The notes below the pieces were generated by a model. That model saw only the letters and a list, made by a program, of their open reading frames with translations. It made no database searches and was not told the origin of the DNA. A program made the translations under genes and the position numbers. A stretch of 7,920 bases of DNA from Nitrospinota bacterium (GTDB lineage Bacteria; Nitrospinota; Nitrospinia; JACRGO01). This document shows, piece after piece, positions 1-5,443 of the stretch. Location: contig JACRGO010000107.1 in assembly GCA_016212295.1 (NCBI GenBank), positions 1-7,920 on the forward strand, written 5' to 3'. Within the stretch, counting starts at the first letter, position 1; each line of letters begins with the position of its first letter.

Positions 1-1
1 C

Positions 2-17
2 GGGTTTTATAAAACCC
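2..17. repeat. 16-bp perfect AT-centred palindrome
   Basis: GGGTTTTATAAAACCC reads the same on both strands. It lies at the very edge of the window, so whether it is the stem of a terminator for a gene to the left, an operator or chance cannot be decided. There is no loop in the strict palindrome; as RNA it would need to open its central bases. Confidence 0.5.
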
Positions 18-115
18 TGTACCCACGCAGATTTTTGTTGAGCGGCACTATAACCAAGGTGGAATGCCCTAAAAATCCCTTGCAATATTGCCGTGATTCA
101 CGCCCTTTTTCAACC

Positions 116-136
116 TTGAACCCTGAACCCGTGAAC
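116..136. repeat. Three-copy degenerate TGAACC heptamer array
   Basis: The word TGAACC recurs at a seven-base step: TTGAACC at 116-122, CTGAACC at 123-129 and the degenerate CGTGAAC at 130-136. It is short, but matches the pattern of the other heptamer arrays in this window. Confidence 0.5.
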
Positions 137-202
137 GGCTACGGATTTTTCAACGCTTAATGGCAAGGGCGCTATGAAAGGAAATGATGCAGTATGCCAT
201 GT

Positions 203-237
203 GTCATTGGTCATGTGTCATGGGTGGTGAGTCATGC
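203..237. repeat. GTCAT heptamer tandem array
   Basis: Five consecutive seven-base steps begin at 203, 210, 217, 224 and 231. Four of them start with GTCAT, followed by two variable bases; the unit at 224 is diverged (GTGGTGA). The array runs into an inverted copy at 241-246 (CATGAC). The word resembles heptanucleotide STRR repeats known from cyanobacterial genomes, which is an analogy, not evidence of origin. Confidence 0.6.
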
Positions 238-250
238 GCTCATGACGCAC
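227..250. repeat. Short hairpin, 10-base arms
   Basis: GTGAGTCATG (227-236) pairs with CATGACGCAC (241-250) with one mismatch and a four-base loop (CGCT). It overlaps the end of the GTCAT array. Downstream of hemL on the minus strand it could act as a weak terminator, but no T run follows it in either direction. Confidence 0.4.
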
Positions 251-264
251 TCTCTTCCTTACTT

Positions 265-303
265 CGATGTTGGACGTTCTATGTTCAATGTTCGATGTTC
301 AAG
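265..303. repeat. ATGTTC heptamer tandem array
   Basis: The heptamers ATGTTCA (281-287), ATGTTCG (288-294) and ATGTTCA (295-301) are contiguous. Decayed relatives (GATGTTG, GACGTTCT) precede them from 265. It is a separate word family from the GTCAT array about 40 bases away. Confidence 0.6.
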
Positions 304-344
304 TTTTTCCTTCTCCATTATAAAAGCAAATTTCCATGCAAAAA

Positions 345-1622
345 TCACAGCGCTGCCAATGCCTTTTCGTGGGCCTCAATGGTTTTATCCAGGTCAGCAT
401 CATCGTGGGCGGAGGAGACGAAGCCGGCTTCGAATTGCGACGGGGCGATATAAATTCCGTTTCGGAGCATTTCCGAAAAATATCTTCCGAAACGCGCGGT
501 GTCGGATTTAGCCGCTGTCGCGAAATCCACTACTTCGCCTCCGGTAAAGAAAGAGCAGAACATGGACCCAACGCGCGCCATGAAAACCGGAATGCCAGCT
601 TTCTTAACGTTCGCGGCAAAGCCGTCCGTGAGTCTTTTCGTTTTTTTCTCCAGATCGTCATAAAACCCCGGCCTGCCAAGGATTTCCAGCATCTTGAGTC
701 CGGCCGCCACTGCCAGCGGATTTCCCGATAAAGTGCCAGCCTGGTAAACAGGTCCAACCGGCGCCATCTTTTCCATGATCTCTCTTTTTCCGCCGAAGGC
801 GCCGACCGGCAGTCCTCCGCCGATTATCTTGCCAAGGCATGTTAAGTCCGGTTTGATTCCATAAAGTTCCTGGGCGCCGCCATAGGCAACGCGGAACCCG
901 GTGATCACTTCGTCGAATATCAGAAGCGCTCCGAATTTATTGGTCAGATCCCTAAGTCCCTGGAGGAACCCTTCCTTTGGCTGGACCACGCCCATGTTGC
1001 CGGCAATTGGCTCAATAATCACGCACGCAATGGTCTCCCCTTCCCTTGAAAATAGGTCCTTCACTCCATCCAGATCGTTGTATGACAAGGTTATAGTGTC
1101 CTTCGCCAGGCCTGCCGTGACTCCTGGACTGTCGGGAACTCCCAGGGTGGCCGCGCCAGATCCGGCCTTTACCAAAAGCGCGTCTGAATGGCCGTGGTAA
1201 CATCCGTCGAATTTCAGGATTCTGTCCCTGCCTGTATATCCCCTGGCAAGCCGGATGGCGCTCATGGCGGCCTCTGTCCCTGAACTCACCAGGCGGACCA
1301 TTTCCATGGATGGGACCGCTTTTATGATTGCCTTGGCTAATTGCACTTCCAATTCCGTGGGCGCGCCAAAACTGGTCCCGCTCTTCATGGCGGCGGCAAG
1401 GGCGGCTAGGATTTCAGGATGGGCATGGCCAAGGATCAAGGGACCCCACGAGCCCACGAAATCGATGTATTCATTCCCGTCCGCGTCATGAATTTTAGAT
1501 CCCGCCCCTCTCTCGATAAAAAGCGGATTTCCTCCCACGGCCTTGAAGGCCCTTACCGGACTGTTGACCCCGCCGGGTATGTATTTTTTCGCTTCAGCGA
1601 ACAGATCGCCTGATTTTGACAT
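345..1622 (-). CDS. hemL: Glutamate-1-semialdehyde 2,1-aminomutase
   Basis: The product converts glutamate-1-semialdehyde to 5-aminolevulinate in the cytoplasm, the last step of the C5 route to heme and other tetrapyrroles. It is a PLP-dependent class III aminotransferase-fold enzyme. The 425-residue length is normal for HemL. The N-terminal motif [11 protein letters not shown] (16-26) is typical. SSGTEA (113-118) would bind the PLP phosphate, FDEVITGFR (236-244) carries the Asp237 that contacts the pyridine nitrogen, and [17 protein letters not shown] contains Lys265, the Schiff-base lysine at the same number as in E. coli. [10 protein letters not shown] (293-302) is also diagnostic. The ATG is preceded by AGGGGAG at 1632-1638 with a nine-base spacer. 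mtnP lies 133 bases upstream on the same strand; most of that gap is an inverted repeat, so cotranscription is possible but unproven. No frameshift or missing key residue is seen. Confidence 0.97.
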   Translation of the reverse strand: MSKSGDLFAEAKKYIPGGVNSPVRAFKAVGGNPLFIERGAGSKIHDADGNEYIDFVGSWGPLILGHAHPEILAALAAAMKSGTSFGAPTELEVQLAKAIIKAVPSMEMVRLVSSGTEAAMSAIRLARGYTGRDRILKFDGCYHGHSDALLVKAGSGAATLGVPDSPGVTAGLAKDTITLSYNDLDGVKDLFSREGETIACVIIEPIAGNMGVVQPKEGFLQGLRDLTNKFGALLIFDEVITGFRVAYGGAQELYGIKPDLTCLGKIIGGGLPVGAFGGKREIMEKMAPVGPVYQAGTLSGNPLAVAAGLKMLEILGRPGFYDDLEKKTKRLTDGFAANVKKAGIPVFMARVGSMFCSFFTGGEVVDFATAAKSDTARFGRYFSEMLRNGIYIAPSQFEAGFVSSAHDDADLDKTIEAHEKALAAL

Positions 1623-1645
1623 TCGTTGAATCTCCCCTGAAAAGC

Positions 1646-1764
1646 AAGTGAGCTAAAGTGAGCTAAAATTAAAAGTGACTAAAATTGTGGAAGTTATCGG
1701 CTATAAAAGAAACCTGCCACAACTTTAGCCACTTTAGTTCACTTCTAACTTTAGCTCACTTTAA
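1646..1764. repeat. Long imperfect inverted repeat of AGTGAGCTAA-type words
   Basis: The left arm (1647-1690) is an ordered series: AGTGAGCTAA twice, a seven-base AATTAAA, AGTGACTAA, then AATTGTGG. The right arm (about 1717-1764), read on the minus strand, is built from the same words in a different order: AGTGAGCTAA, AGTTAGA, AGTGAACTAA, AGTGGCTAA, AGTTGTGG. The arms could fold into a long imperfect hairpin around a loop at about 1691-1716. The element fills the mtnP-hemL gap. The last lysine codon and the TGA stop of mtnP lie inside the right arm. A half-copy of the left arm occurs at 7681-7721. Confidence 0.8.
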
Positions 1765-2613
1765 GTTCAAAATTATCTCCAGGTCCTTCCTGGTTTGTTC
1801 CGGTATCATGTCCTTGTTAGTCATTATGGCGTTTTTCATGGCGTCCGCGCAGGCGCAGGCTTTTTTACCGTCAATGGATCCCACCGCGTTCTTGATGATC
1901 TTCTGGGCCATTTCCACGTTCTGGTGGATGATCCGGATCACAGCCTCCACGGTGACCTCTTCATGCCCGGCGTACCAGCAGTCGTAGTCCGTGGCCAGGG
2001 CGATTGTGGAGTAGCAGACGCCCGCCTCCCTTGCCAGCTTGGCCTCGGTGACGTTGGTCATGCCGATTACGTCCACTCCCCACTTCCTGTAGATATTCGA
2101 CTCCCCGCGGGTGGAGAACAGCGGGCCCTCGATGCAGATATACGTCCCTCCCTTATGGACCGTGGCGCCCGCGCTCTTGGCCGAGGCGGTAACCACCTCG
2201 CATAACGCGCCGCAGACCGGGTCCGCGAAGGAGGCATGTCCCACTACTCCGTTGCCGAAGAAGGTGCTGATACGGTTTTTGGTCTGGTCGAAAAACTGGT
2301 CTGGAATTACTATGTGCCCGGGCTCGATCTCCTCCTTCATGCTCCCTACGGCGCTGACGGACAGAATTTGCGCCACGCCTAGTTTTTTCATGCCGAAGAT
2401 ATTGGCGCGGAAATTCAACTGCGAAGGCAATATGCGGTGTCCCTTTCCATGCCTCGGCAGGAAGGCGACTTTTTTCCCCATGAGCGTGCCCAGGATAAAT
2501 TTATCCGACGGCTCGCCGAAGGGGGTCTCCACGCGGACCTCCTCTTCAATGGCCAATTCCTTCATCTCGTAAAGGCCGCTTCCACCAATAATCCCTATTC
2601 TTTTTCCGTTCAT
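1756..2613 (-). CDS. mtnP: S-methyl-5'-thioadenosine phosphorylase
   Basis: The product cleaves methylthioadenosine with phosphate to adenine and 5-methylthioribose-1-phosphate. It recycles the by-product of polyamine and related S-adenosylmethionine-using pathways toward methionine and the adenine pool. It belongs to the PNP/MTAP type I family and is 285 residues long, the usual size. GGSGLY (10-15) and the phosphate-site RHGKGH (54-59) are present, as are SAVGS (87-91), CIEGPLFSTR (160-169) and GMTNVTEAKLAREA (184-197) with Met185. ATDYD (207-211) supplies Asp209 and Asp211, spaced from Met185 as Met196, Asp220 and Asp222 are in human MTAP. These aspartates favour 6-aminopurine substrates, so MTAP is preferred over guanosine or inosine phosphorylase. 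The ATG has AGAGAGG at 2620-2626 with a six-base spacer. A TTGTCA/TTTAAA pair (2656-2661 and 2632-2637, minus strand) is a weak promoter candidate but leaves almost no leader. The stop codon lies in a repeat element. Confidence 0.94.
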   Translation of the reverse strand: MNGKRIGIIGGSGLYEMKELAIEEEVRVETPFGEPSDKFILGTLMGKKVAFLPRHGKGHRILPSQLNFRANIFGMKKLGVAQILSVSAVGSMKEEIEPGHIVIPDQFFDQTKNRISTFFGNGVVGHASFADPVCGALCEVVTASAKSAGATVHKGGTYICIEGPLFSTRGESNIYRKWGVDVIGMTNVTEAKLAREAGVCYSTIALATDYDCWYAGHEEVTVEAVIRIIHQNVEMAQKIIKNAVGSIDGKKACACADAMKNAIMTNKDMIPEQTRKDLEIILNLK

Positions 2614-2651
2614 TCAATTCCTCTCTCTAAATTTAAAGGAAAACAAAATCC

Positions 2652-2790
2652 CAAATGACAAACAGCAAATTACAAATAAATCACAAATTACAATCACCGA
2701 ATGTCCAAAACAATCCCATTTCCTTGTTTGTTATTTGTAATTTTGTCTATTGAGATTTATTTGTGATTTGACAATTGTGATTTGGAATTT
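2652..2790. repeat. CAAATNA heptamer array with distant inverted partner
   Basis: Heptamers of the form CAAANNN begin at 2652, 2659, 2666 and 2673, then slip by four bases to CAAATTA at 2684-2690. A reverse-complement series of TTATTTGTAA- and TTTGTGATTTG-like words follows at about 2724-2790. The two series pair imperfectly, for example the left ACAAATAAATCACAA against the right TTTATTTGTGATTTG. The element occupies most of the gap between the coiled-coil gene and mtnP. It could form a large AT-rich cruciform or RNA hairpin in a transcript running from one gene into the next. Confidence 0.65.
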
Positions 2791-2823
2791 ACTAAAACTT
2801 TGCTAAAAAAACAAAGTTTTAGT
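2791..2823 (-). terminator. Terminator-like hairpin downstream of the coiled-coil gene
   Basis: ACTAAAACTTTG (2791-2802) and CAAAGTTTTAGT (2812-2823) form a perfect 12-base-pair stem with a nine-base loop, about 50 bases beyond the stop codon of the coiled-coil gene. The T run lies in the loop on the minus strand rather than after the stem, and the stem is AT-rich. It is therefore not a textbook intrinsic terminator; it may instead be an mRNA 3' end structure or a decayed CTAAA-word repeat. Confidence 0.4.
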
Positions 2824-2873
2824 GGTATAGAGGCATCAGCTTGATAGATATACAGCCAGTGTCTGAATATTAC

Positions 2874-5135
2874 TCAAGACGCATCTACCGCCGCCAGCTT
2901 GCTCATCTCCTTCTTCTTTTCCAACTCACCAATCAGGAAACGCAGTTCATTCACATAATCCCCGGCCCTTGAAATGACAGCCTCGTCCTCCTTCAGGACC
3001 TTGAGCTTAACGTTCAGGTCCTCGGCCAGCAAGGCCAGTTCATTGATCCTTTCCTCTTCCTTGCCAAGGGCCTTTAATTTTTCGGTCAATTGGGCGGATT
3101 TTTCCTCGGCGGCCTTCATTACTTCATTCATCCTTGCCACCGAGCTTTCGACCACCGACAAGTTCTTGCTCTCCCTTTCCAGTCTTTCACGTTCGCGTTC
3201 AACCTCATGAAATCTTTTCCCAAGGGAATCAACCGCGGTTTGGGCCTCCTTTATGGAAATTTCCTTCTGCATGATTTTTTCCATCTTGCCCTCGACTTCG
3301 CTCAGGACATTCTTCAGGACTGAAACTTCCTTCGCGGTGGCGGCGACGAATTCTTCCTCCTCCTTCAAGCCGTCCATTTTGTATTTCAGTCCTTCCACCC
3401 CTTCCGCGATCTTTTCCACCTTTTCCTCGGTTGCCCTGACCTTTTCCGTTTGGCTGGAAAACTCCTTGTATTGCTCATTCAGGTTAACGATGACGCTGTT
3501 GATGCTCGCCTTGGTTTGGTCTATCCTGGCCAGGCTGTTAAGGCCCTTTTGGATTTCCGAAGCGCTATGCTCAATGGTTTTTTCCATTCCCGCCAATCTT
3601 GAGGAAATATCCAGCAGCCTTTTTTCCTGGGCGTCTATCTCCATACGCTCCTTGGTAAGGTCCATTATTTTTTCATCGATGTCCTTCATGAATTTAGACA
3701 CGGTATCGATTTTTTGTTCAAACCTTTCCATGAATTCCACCTGTTTTTGGATTTTTTCCATTTTAATAGTGGCGTCCTCCAGATGAAAACCCAGCCCGTC
3801 CAGCTTCTTTTCCAATTTTTCCACCTGGGTCTTTCTTTGGAGCTGGCTTTCCATTTTGACGTCAAGGCTGAGAATGGTGGAACTCAGGTCATGGACCTTT
3901 TTTTCCATTTGTTCCAGGAGCTGCTTCTTTTTGATAAGCTCCTCCATACGCGCTTTCATGGCGACTTCAAAGACCTCAATCCTCTTGGCCTTATCCACAA
4001 GGGAGTCCGCGATTTTCAAGGATTCCCGGAAGGAGTCCATTTTTTTCTGCGAGTCCGCAACGTCGGAACGGAAATTCGCGATCCTTCCCTGGGCCTCATC
4101 CAGGGTCTTCACCTCACCTTTCAGGTGTTGCATTCTCTTGCCTATGTCCTCGGAGAGAAAGGAATTCAACTCGTTAAGCCGCCTTTCAGTCTGGTCAACA
4201 GCGCTTTTTTCCCCCTGCAGCACGGAAATTCTTCCCTTAAGTTCCTCCGAAAGGGTATCCATTTCCCTCAACCTGGCCCCGACCTTTTTAATGGTTTCAC
4301 CTTTCAGGGCGATGTTTTTCGCCTCAACCTTCAAGACATCCAATTCCTTGGACAGATTGCTTGCTTCCTTCTTGGCCTCTTCTATGGCGGTATTTTGAAG
4401 GACCAACTGATCGTAGTTGCCTTGGACCTGCGTCAACAGCGCCTTAATTCCCACAACCTCCTTGTTGAATTGGTGGATGATTTCCTTTTCGCCGGCGAGG
4501 TTCCTGGATTTTTCCTCCAGGTCACGGATCATTTCCCGCATCTCCTGGAATTTCTGGGCGGACCCGACCAGGAATTTCTTGAAATTTGATACCTCATCCA
4601 TCTTGTCCGAGATGTTATCCAGCATGTCCTCAAGCTTTACTATATTTTTGTCGGCCTTCCTTACCAGCTTGTTCTCTTCCGTGAGTTTCTTGATCCTGGA
4701 CTCCATGTCCCATATCAAGATATTCAATTTGCCTGCTTCCTCATTCGCTTTTTCCACAAGCCAGCGCTGTTGGGACAGGTTCTTTATTTTCTTGTTGATA
4801 TGCTCAACGAGGCGGTTCAGGTTATCAACCTCCCTTTTGGAGTCCTTGTGGGCCGTTTCCAATTCCCTGGAAACCTGAAGGGCGCCTTTTAAGTCTTCCT
4901 CAACCCTCTGGATTTCCCCGGCGTTTTTCCCGACATATTCGAATTTTTCCAGCAGTTCTTTTTTTCTTTCATATTCCCCCTTGTTCCTCTCCATGTAATC
5001 CACGAGCAGTTGCAAATTCTTCCGCTCCTGGGTCGCGGTTTCCACAAGGTTCTCGAATTGCCTTGGGGAAACGCCTCCACCTGTTTCACCCACGCCTTCC
5101 ATCGGTTTTGCCATGGTTTCCTTTGGATCTGCCAT
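2874..5135 (-). CDS. Long coiled-coil protein made of 31-residue repeats, function unknown
   Basis: I do not recognise a named family. The 753-residue product has a glycine-rich N-terminus of about 23 residues, a continuous coiled-coil rod (24-741) and a 12-residue tail ending AAVDAS. It has no signal peptide, membrane span, nucleotide-binding motif or SMC head, so a cytoplasmic structural role is inferred. The rod divides into 23 consecutive units, 21 of exactly 31 residues. Core hydrophobic positions are 1, 4, 8, 11, 14, 18, 21, 25 and 28, position 14 is often Ala, and position 31 is usually Lys or Arg. There are no cysteines, and no proline after residue 24. The start is supported by AAGGAG at 5143-5148, seven bases before the ATG. 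It diverges from gltA across 308 bases containing an inverted repeat; mtnP lies 260 bases downstream. Similarity searches will probably return SMC, myosin or filament proteins through composition alone. A filament or scaffold role is speculation. Confidence 0.88.
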   Translation of the reverse strand: MADPKETMAKPMEGVGETGGGVSPRQFENLVETATQERKNLQLLVDYMERNKGEYERKKELLEKFEYVGKNAGEIQRVEEDLKGALQVSRELETAHKDSKREVDNLNRLVEHINKKIKNLSQQRWLVEKANEEAGKLNILIWDMESRIKKLTEENKLVRKADKNIVKLEDMLDNISDKMDEVSNFKKFLVGSAQKFQEMREMIRDLEEKSRNLAGEKEIIHQFNKEVVGIKALLTQVQGNYDQLVLQNTAIEEAKKEASNLSKELDVLKVEAKNIALKGETIKKVGARLREMDTLSEELKGRISVLQGEKSAVDQTERRLNELNSFLSEDIGKRMQHLKGEVKTLDEAQGRIANFRSDVADSQKKMDSFRESLKIADSLVDKAKRIEVFEVAMKARMEELIKKKQLLEQMEKKVHDLSSTILSLDVKMESQLQRKTQVEKLEKKLDGLGFHLEDATIKMEKIQKQVEFMERFEQKIDTVSKFMKDIDEKIMDLTKERMEIDAQEKRLLDISSRLAGMEKTIEHSASEIQKGLNSLARIDQTKASINSVIVNLNEQYKEFSSQTEKVRATEEKVEKIAEGVEGLKYKMDGLKEEEEFVAATAKEVSVLKNVLSEVEGKMEKIMQKEISIKEAQTAVDSLGKRFHEVERERERLERESKNLSVVESSVARMNEVMKAAEEKSAQLTEKLKALGKEEERINELALLAEDLNVKLKVLKEDEAVISRAGDYVNELRFLIGELEKKKEMSKLAAVDAS
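2913..5066 (-). repeat. Coding array of 23 units (93-bp period, 31 residues each)
   Basis: This segment encodes residues 24-741 of the coiled-coil protein. Units start at residues 24, 55, 86, 117, 148, 179, 210, 241, 272, 303, 335, 366, 397, 428, 459, 490, 521, 556, 587, 618, 649, 680 and 711. Unit 10 (303-334) has 32 residues and unit 17 (521-555) has 35; the rest have 31. The register is clear in the protein as spacing of hydrophobic residues and a terminal Lys/Arg. The DNA copies are strongly diverged, so the array is old or has been selected for protein pattern rather than recently amplified. Confidence 0.85.
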
Positions 5136-5168
5136 GATATGGCTCCTTAAAAAATATTAATTATTTTC

Positions 5169-5260
5169 ACCACAAAGCCACAAAGGACACAAAAAAAAAC
5201 AATTTTTATAATTTCCTGCACATTAAAAAAACTTTGTGATCTTTGTGTCTTTGTGGTTAA
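5169..5260. repeat. CACAAAG octamer inverted repeat in the divergent gap
   Basis: The left arm has CCACAAAG at 5170-5177 and 5178-5185 followed by GACACAAA at 5186-5193. The right arm (5231-5260) has CTTTGTG words at 5232, 5241 and 5249, ending GTGGTTAA. The arms are near reverse complements around a spacer of about 37 AT-rich bases. The element ends about 34 bases from the start codon of the coiled-coil gene, so it lies in that gene's promoter or leader. Confidence 0.75.
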
Positions 5261-5277
5261 TTTTAATTCCTGTTTGT

Positions 5278-5306
5278 CCTATTCAGAGATTCCCGGAAAT
5301 AATAGG
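5278..5306. promoter_or_regulatory. Nested dyads in the gltA upstream region
   Basis: CCTATT (5278-5283) and AATAGG (5301-5306) flank the palindrome TTCCCGGAA (5290-5298). The arrangement could be an operator or a small hairpin between the divergent genes. No regulator family is recognised from it, and chance is not excluded. Confidence 0.25.
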
Positions 5307-5374
5307 TGAATTGGGCAATAAAGTCAAGCTGGCGGAACGCCGGGAAAACGCCGCGCTATGCTAAAAAAATCGCC

Positions 5375-5403
5375 TTGCTAGTTTTATGGGAAAGTGCTAT
5401 TTT
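5375..5403 (+). promoter_or_regulatory. Candidate sigma-70 promoter of gltA
   Basis: TTGCTA (5375-5380) and TATTTT (5398-5403) are separated by 17 bases, each matching four of six consensus bases. Transcription would start near 5410 and give a leader of about 34 bases that includes the ribosome binding site. This is the best-placed promoter I see upstream of gltA. Confidence 0.45.
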
Positions 5404-5430
5404 AAACGGGCAAGAGCAAACTAAAATCAT

Positions 5431-5437
5431 GGGAGGT
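5431..5437 (+). promoter_or_regulatory. Ribosome binding site fixing the gltA start
   Basis: GGGAGGT lies six bases before the ATG at 5444. It decides against the two upstream in-frame starts: the GTG at 5306 would add 46 residues unlike any citrate synthase N-terminus, and the ATG at 5429 overlaps this site. Confidence 0.8.
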
Positions 5438-5443
5438 CTGATA

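Larger units (their letters stand above)
1..344. other. Gene-free region downstream of hemL, rich in short repeats
   Basis: I see no credible gene here. The short open frames on the plus strand run through repeated words and have no convincing ribosome binding site. The contents are the palindrome at 2-17, a short array of GAACC words at 116-136, a GTCAT heptamer array at 203-237, a short hairpin at 227-250 and an ATGTTC heptamer array at 281-301. Any transcription terminator for hemL should lie here, but no hairpin followed by a T run on the minus strand is obvious. Confidence 0.7.

Noticed and set aside
72-169. Crossed complementary segments (72-79 with 143-150; 78-84 with 163-169) suggesting a pseudoknot RNA
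   Set aside because: The segments are short, their loops are long, there is no associated gene start and no conserved RNA family is recognised; probably coincidence in repeat-rich DNA.
203-303. Possible CRISPR-like array
   Set aside because: The repeat words are seven bases long and contiguous, with no 20-40 base repeats or unique spacers and no cas genes nearby.
184-511. Short plus-strand open frames in the region downstream of hemL
   Set aside because: They run through heptamer repeat words and then overlap hemL antisense; there is no supported ribosome binding site or recognisable product.
3714-4589. Long plus-strand open frame (291 codons) opposite the coiled-coil gene
   Set aside because: It is the antisense shadow of a Lys/Glu/Leu-rich repeat gene. 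Its product is a Phe/Leu/His-rich mix with no domain, and the minus-strand frame shows a strict 31-residue pattern with a good ribosome binding site.
2874-5135. SMC/RecN-type ATPase assignment for the coiled-coil protein
   Set aside because: There is no Walker A or B motif, signature motif or globular head at either end; similarity to SMC would come from coiled-coil composition only.
5154-5183. Minus-strand promoter (TTGTGG, 18 bases, TAATAT) for the coiled-coil gene
   Set aside because: It would start transcription inside the Shine-Dalgarno site at 5143-5148, and the -35 match comes from the repeat word, so chance is likely.
5306-5443. N-terminal extension of citrate synthase from a GTG at 5306
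   Set aside because: The extra 46 residues match no citrate synthase N-terminus, and a well-spaced GGGAGGT precedes the ATG at 5444, giving the normal family length.
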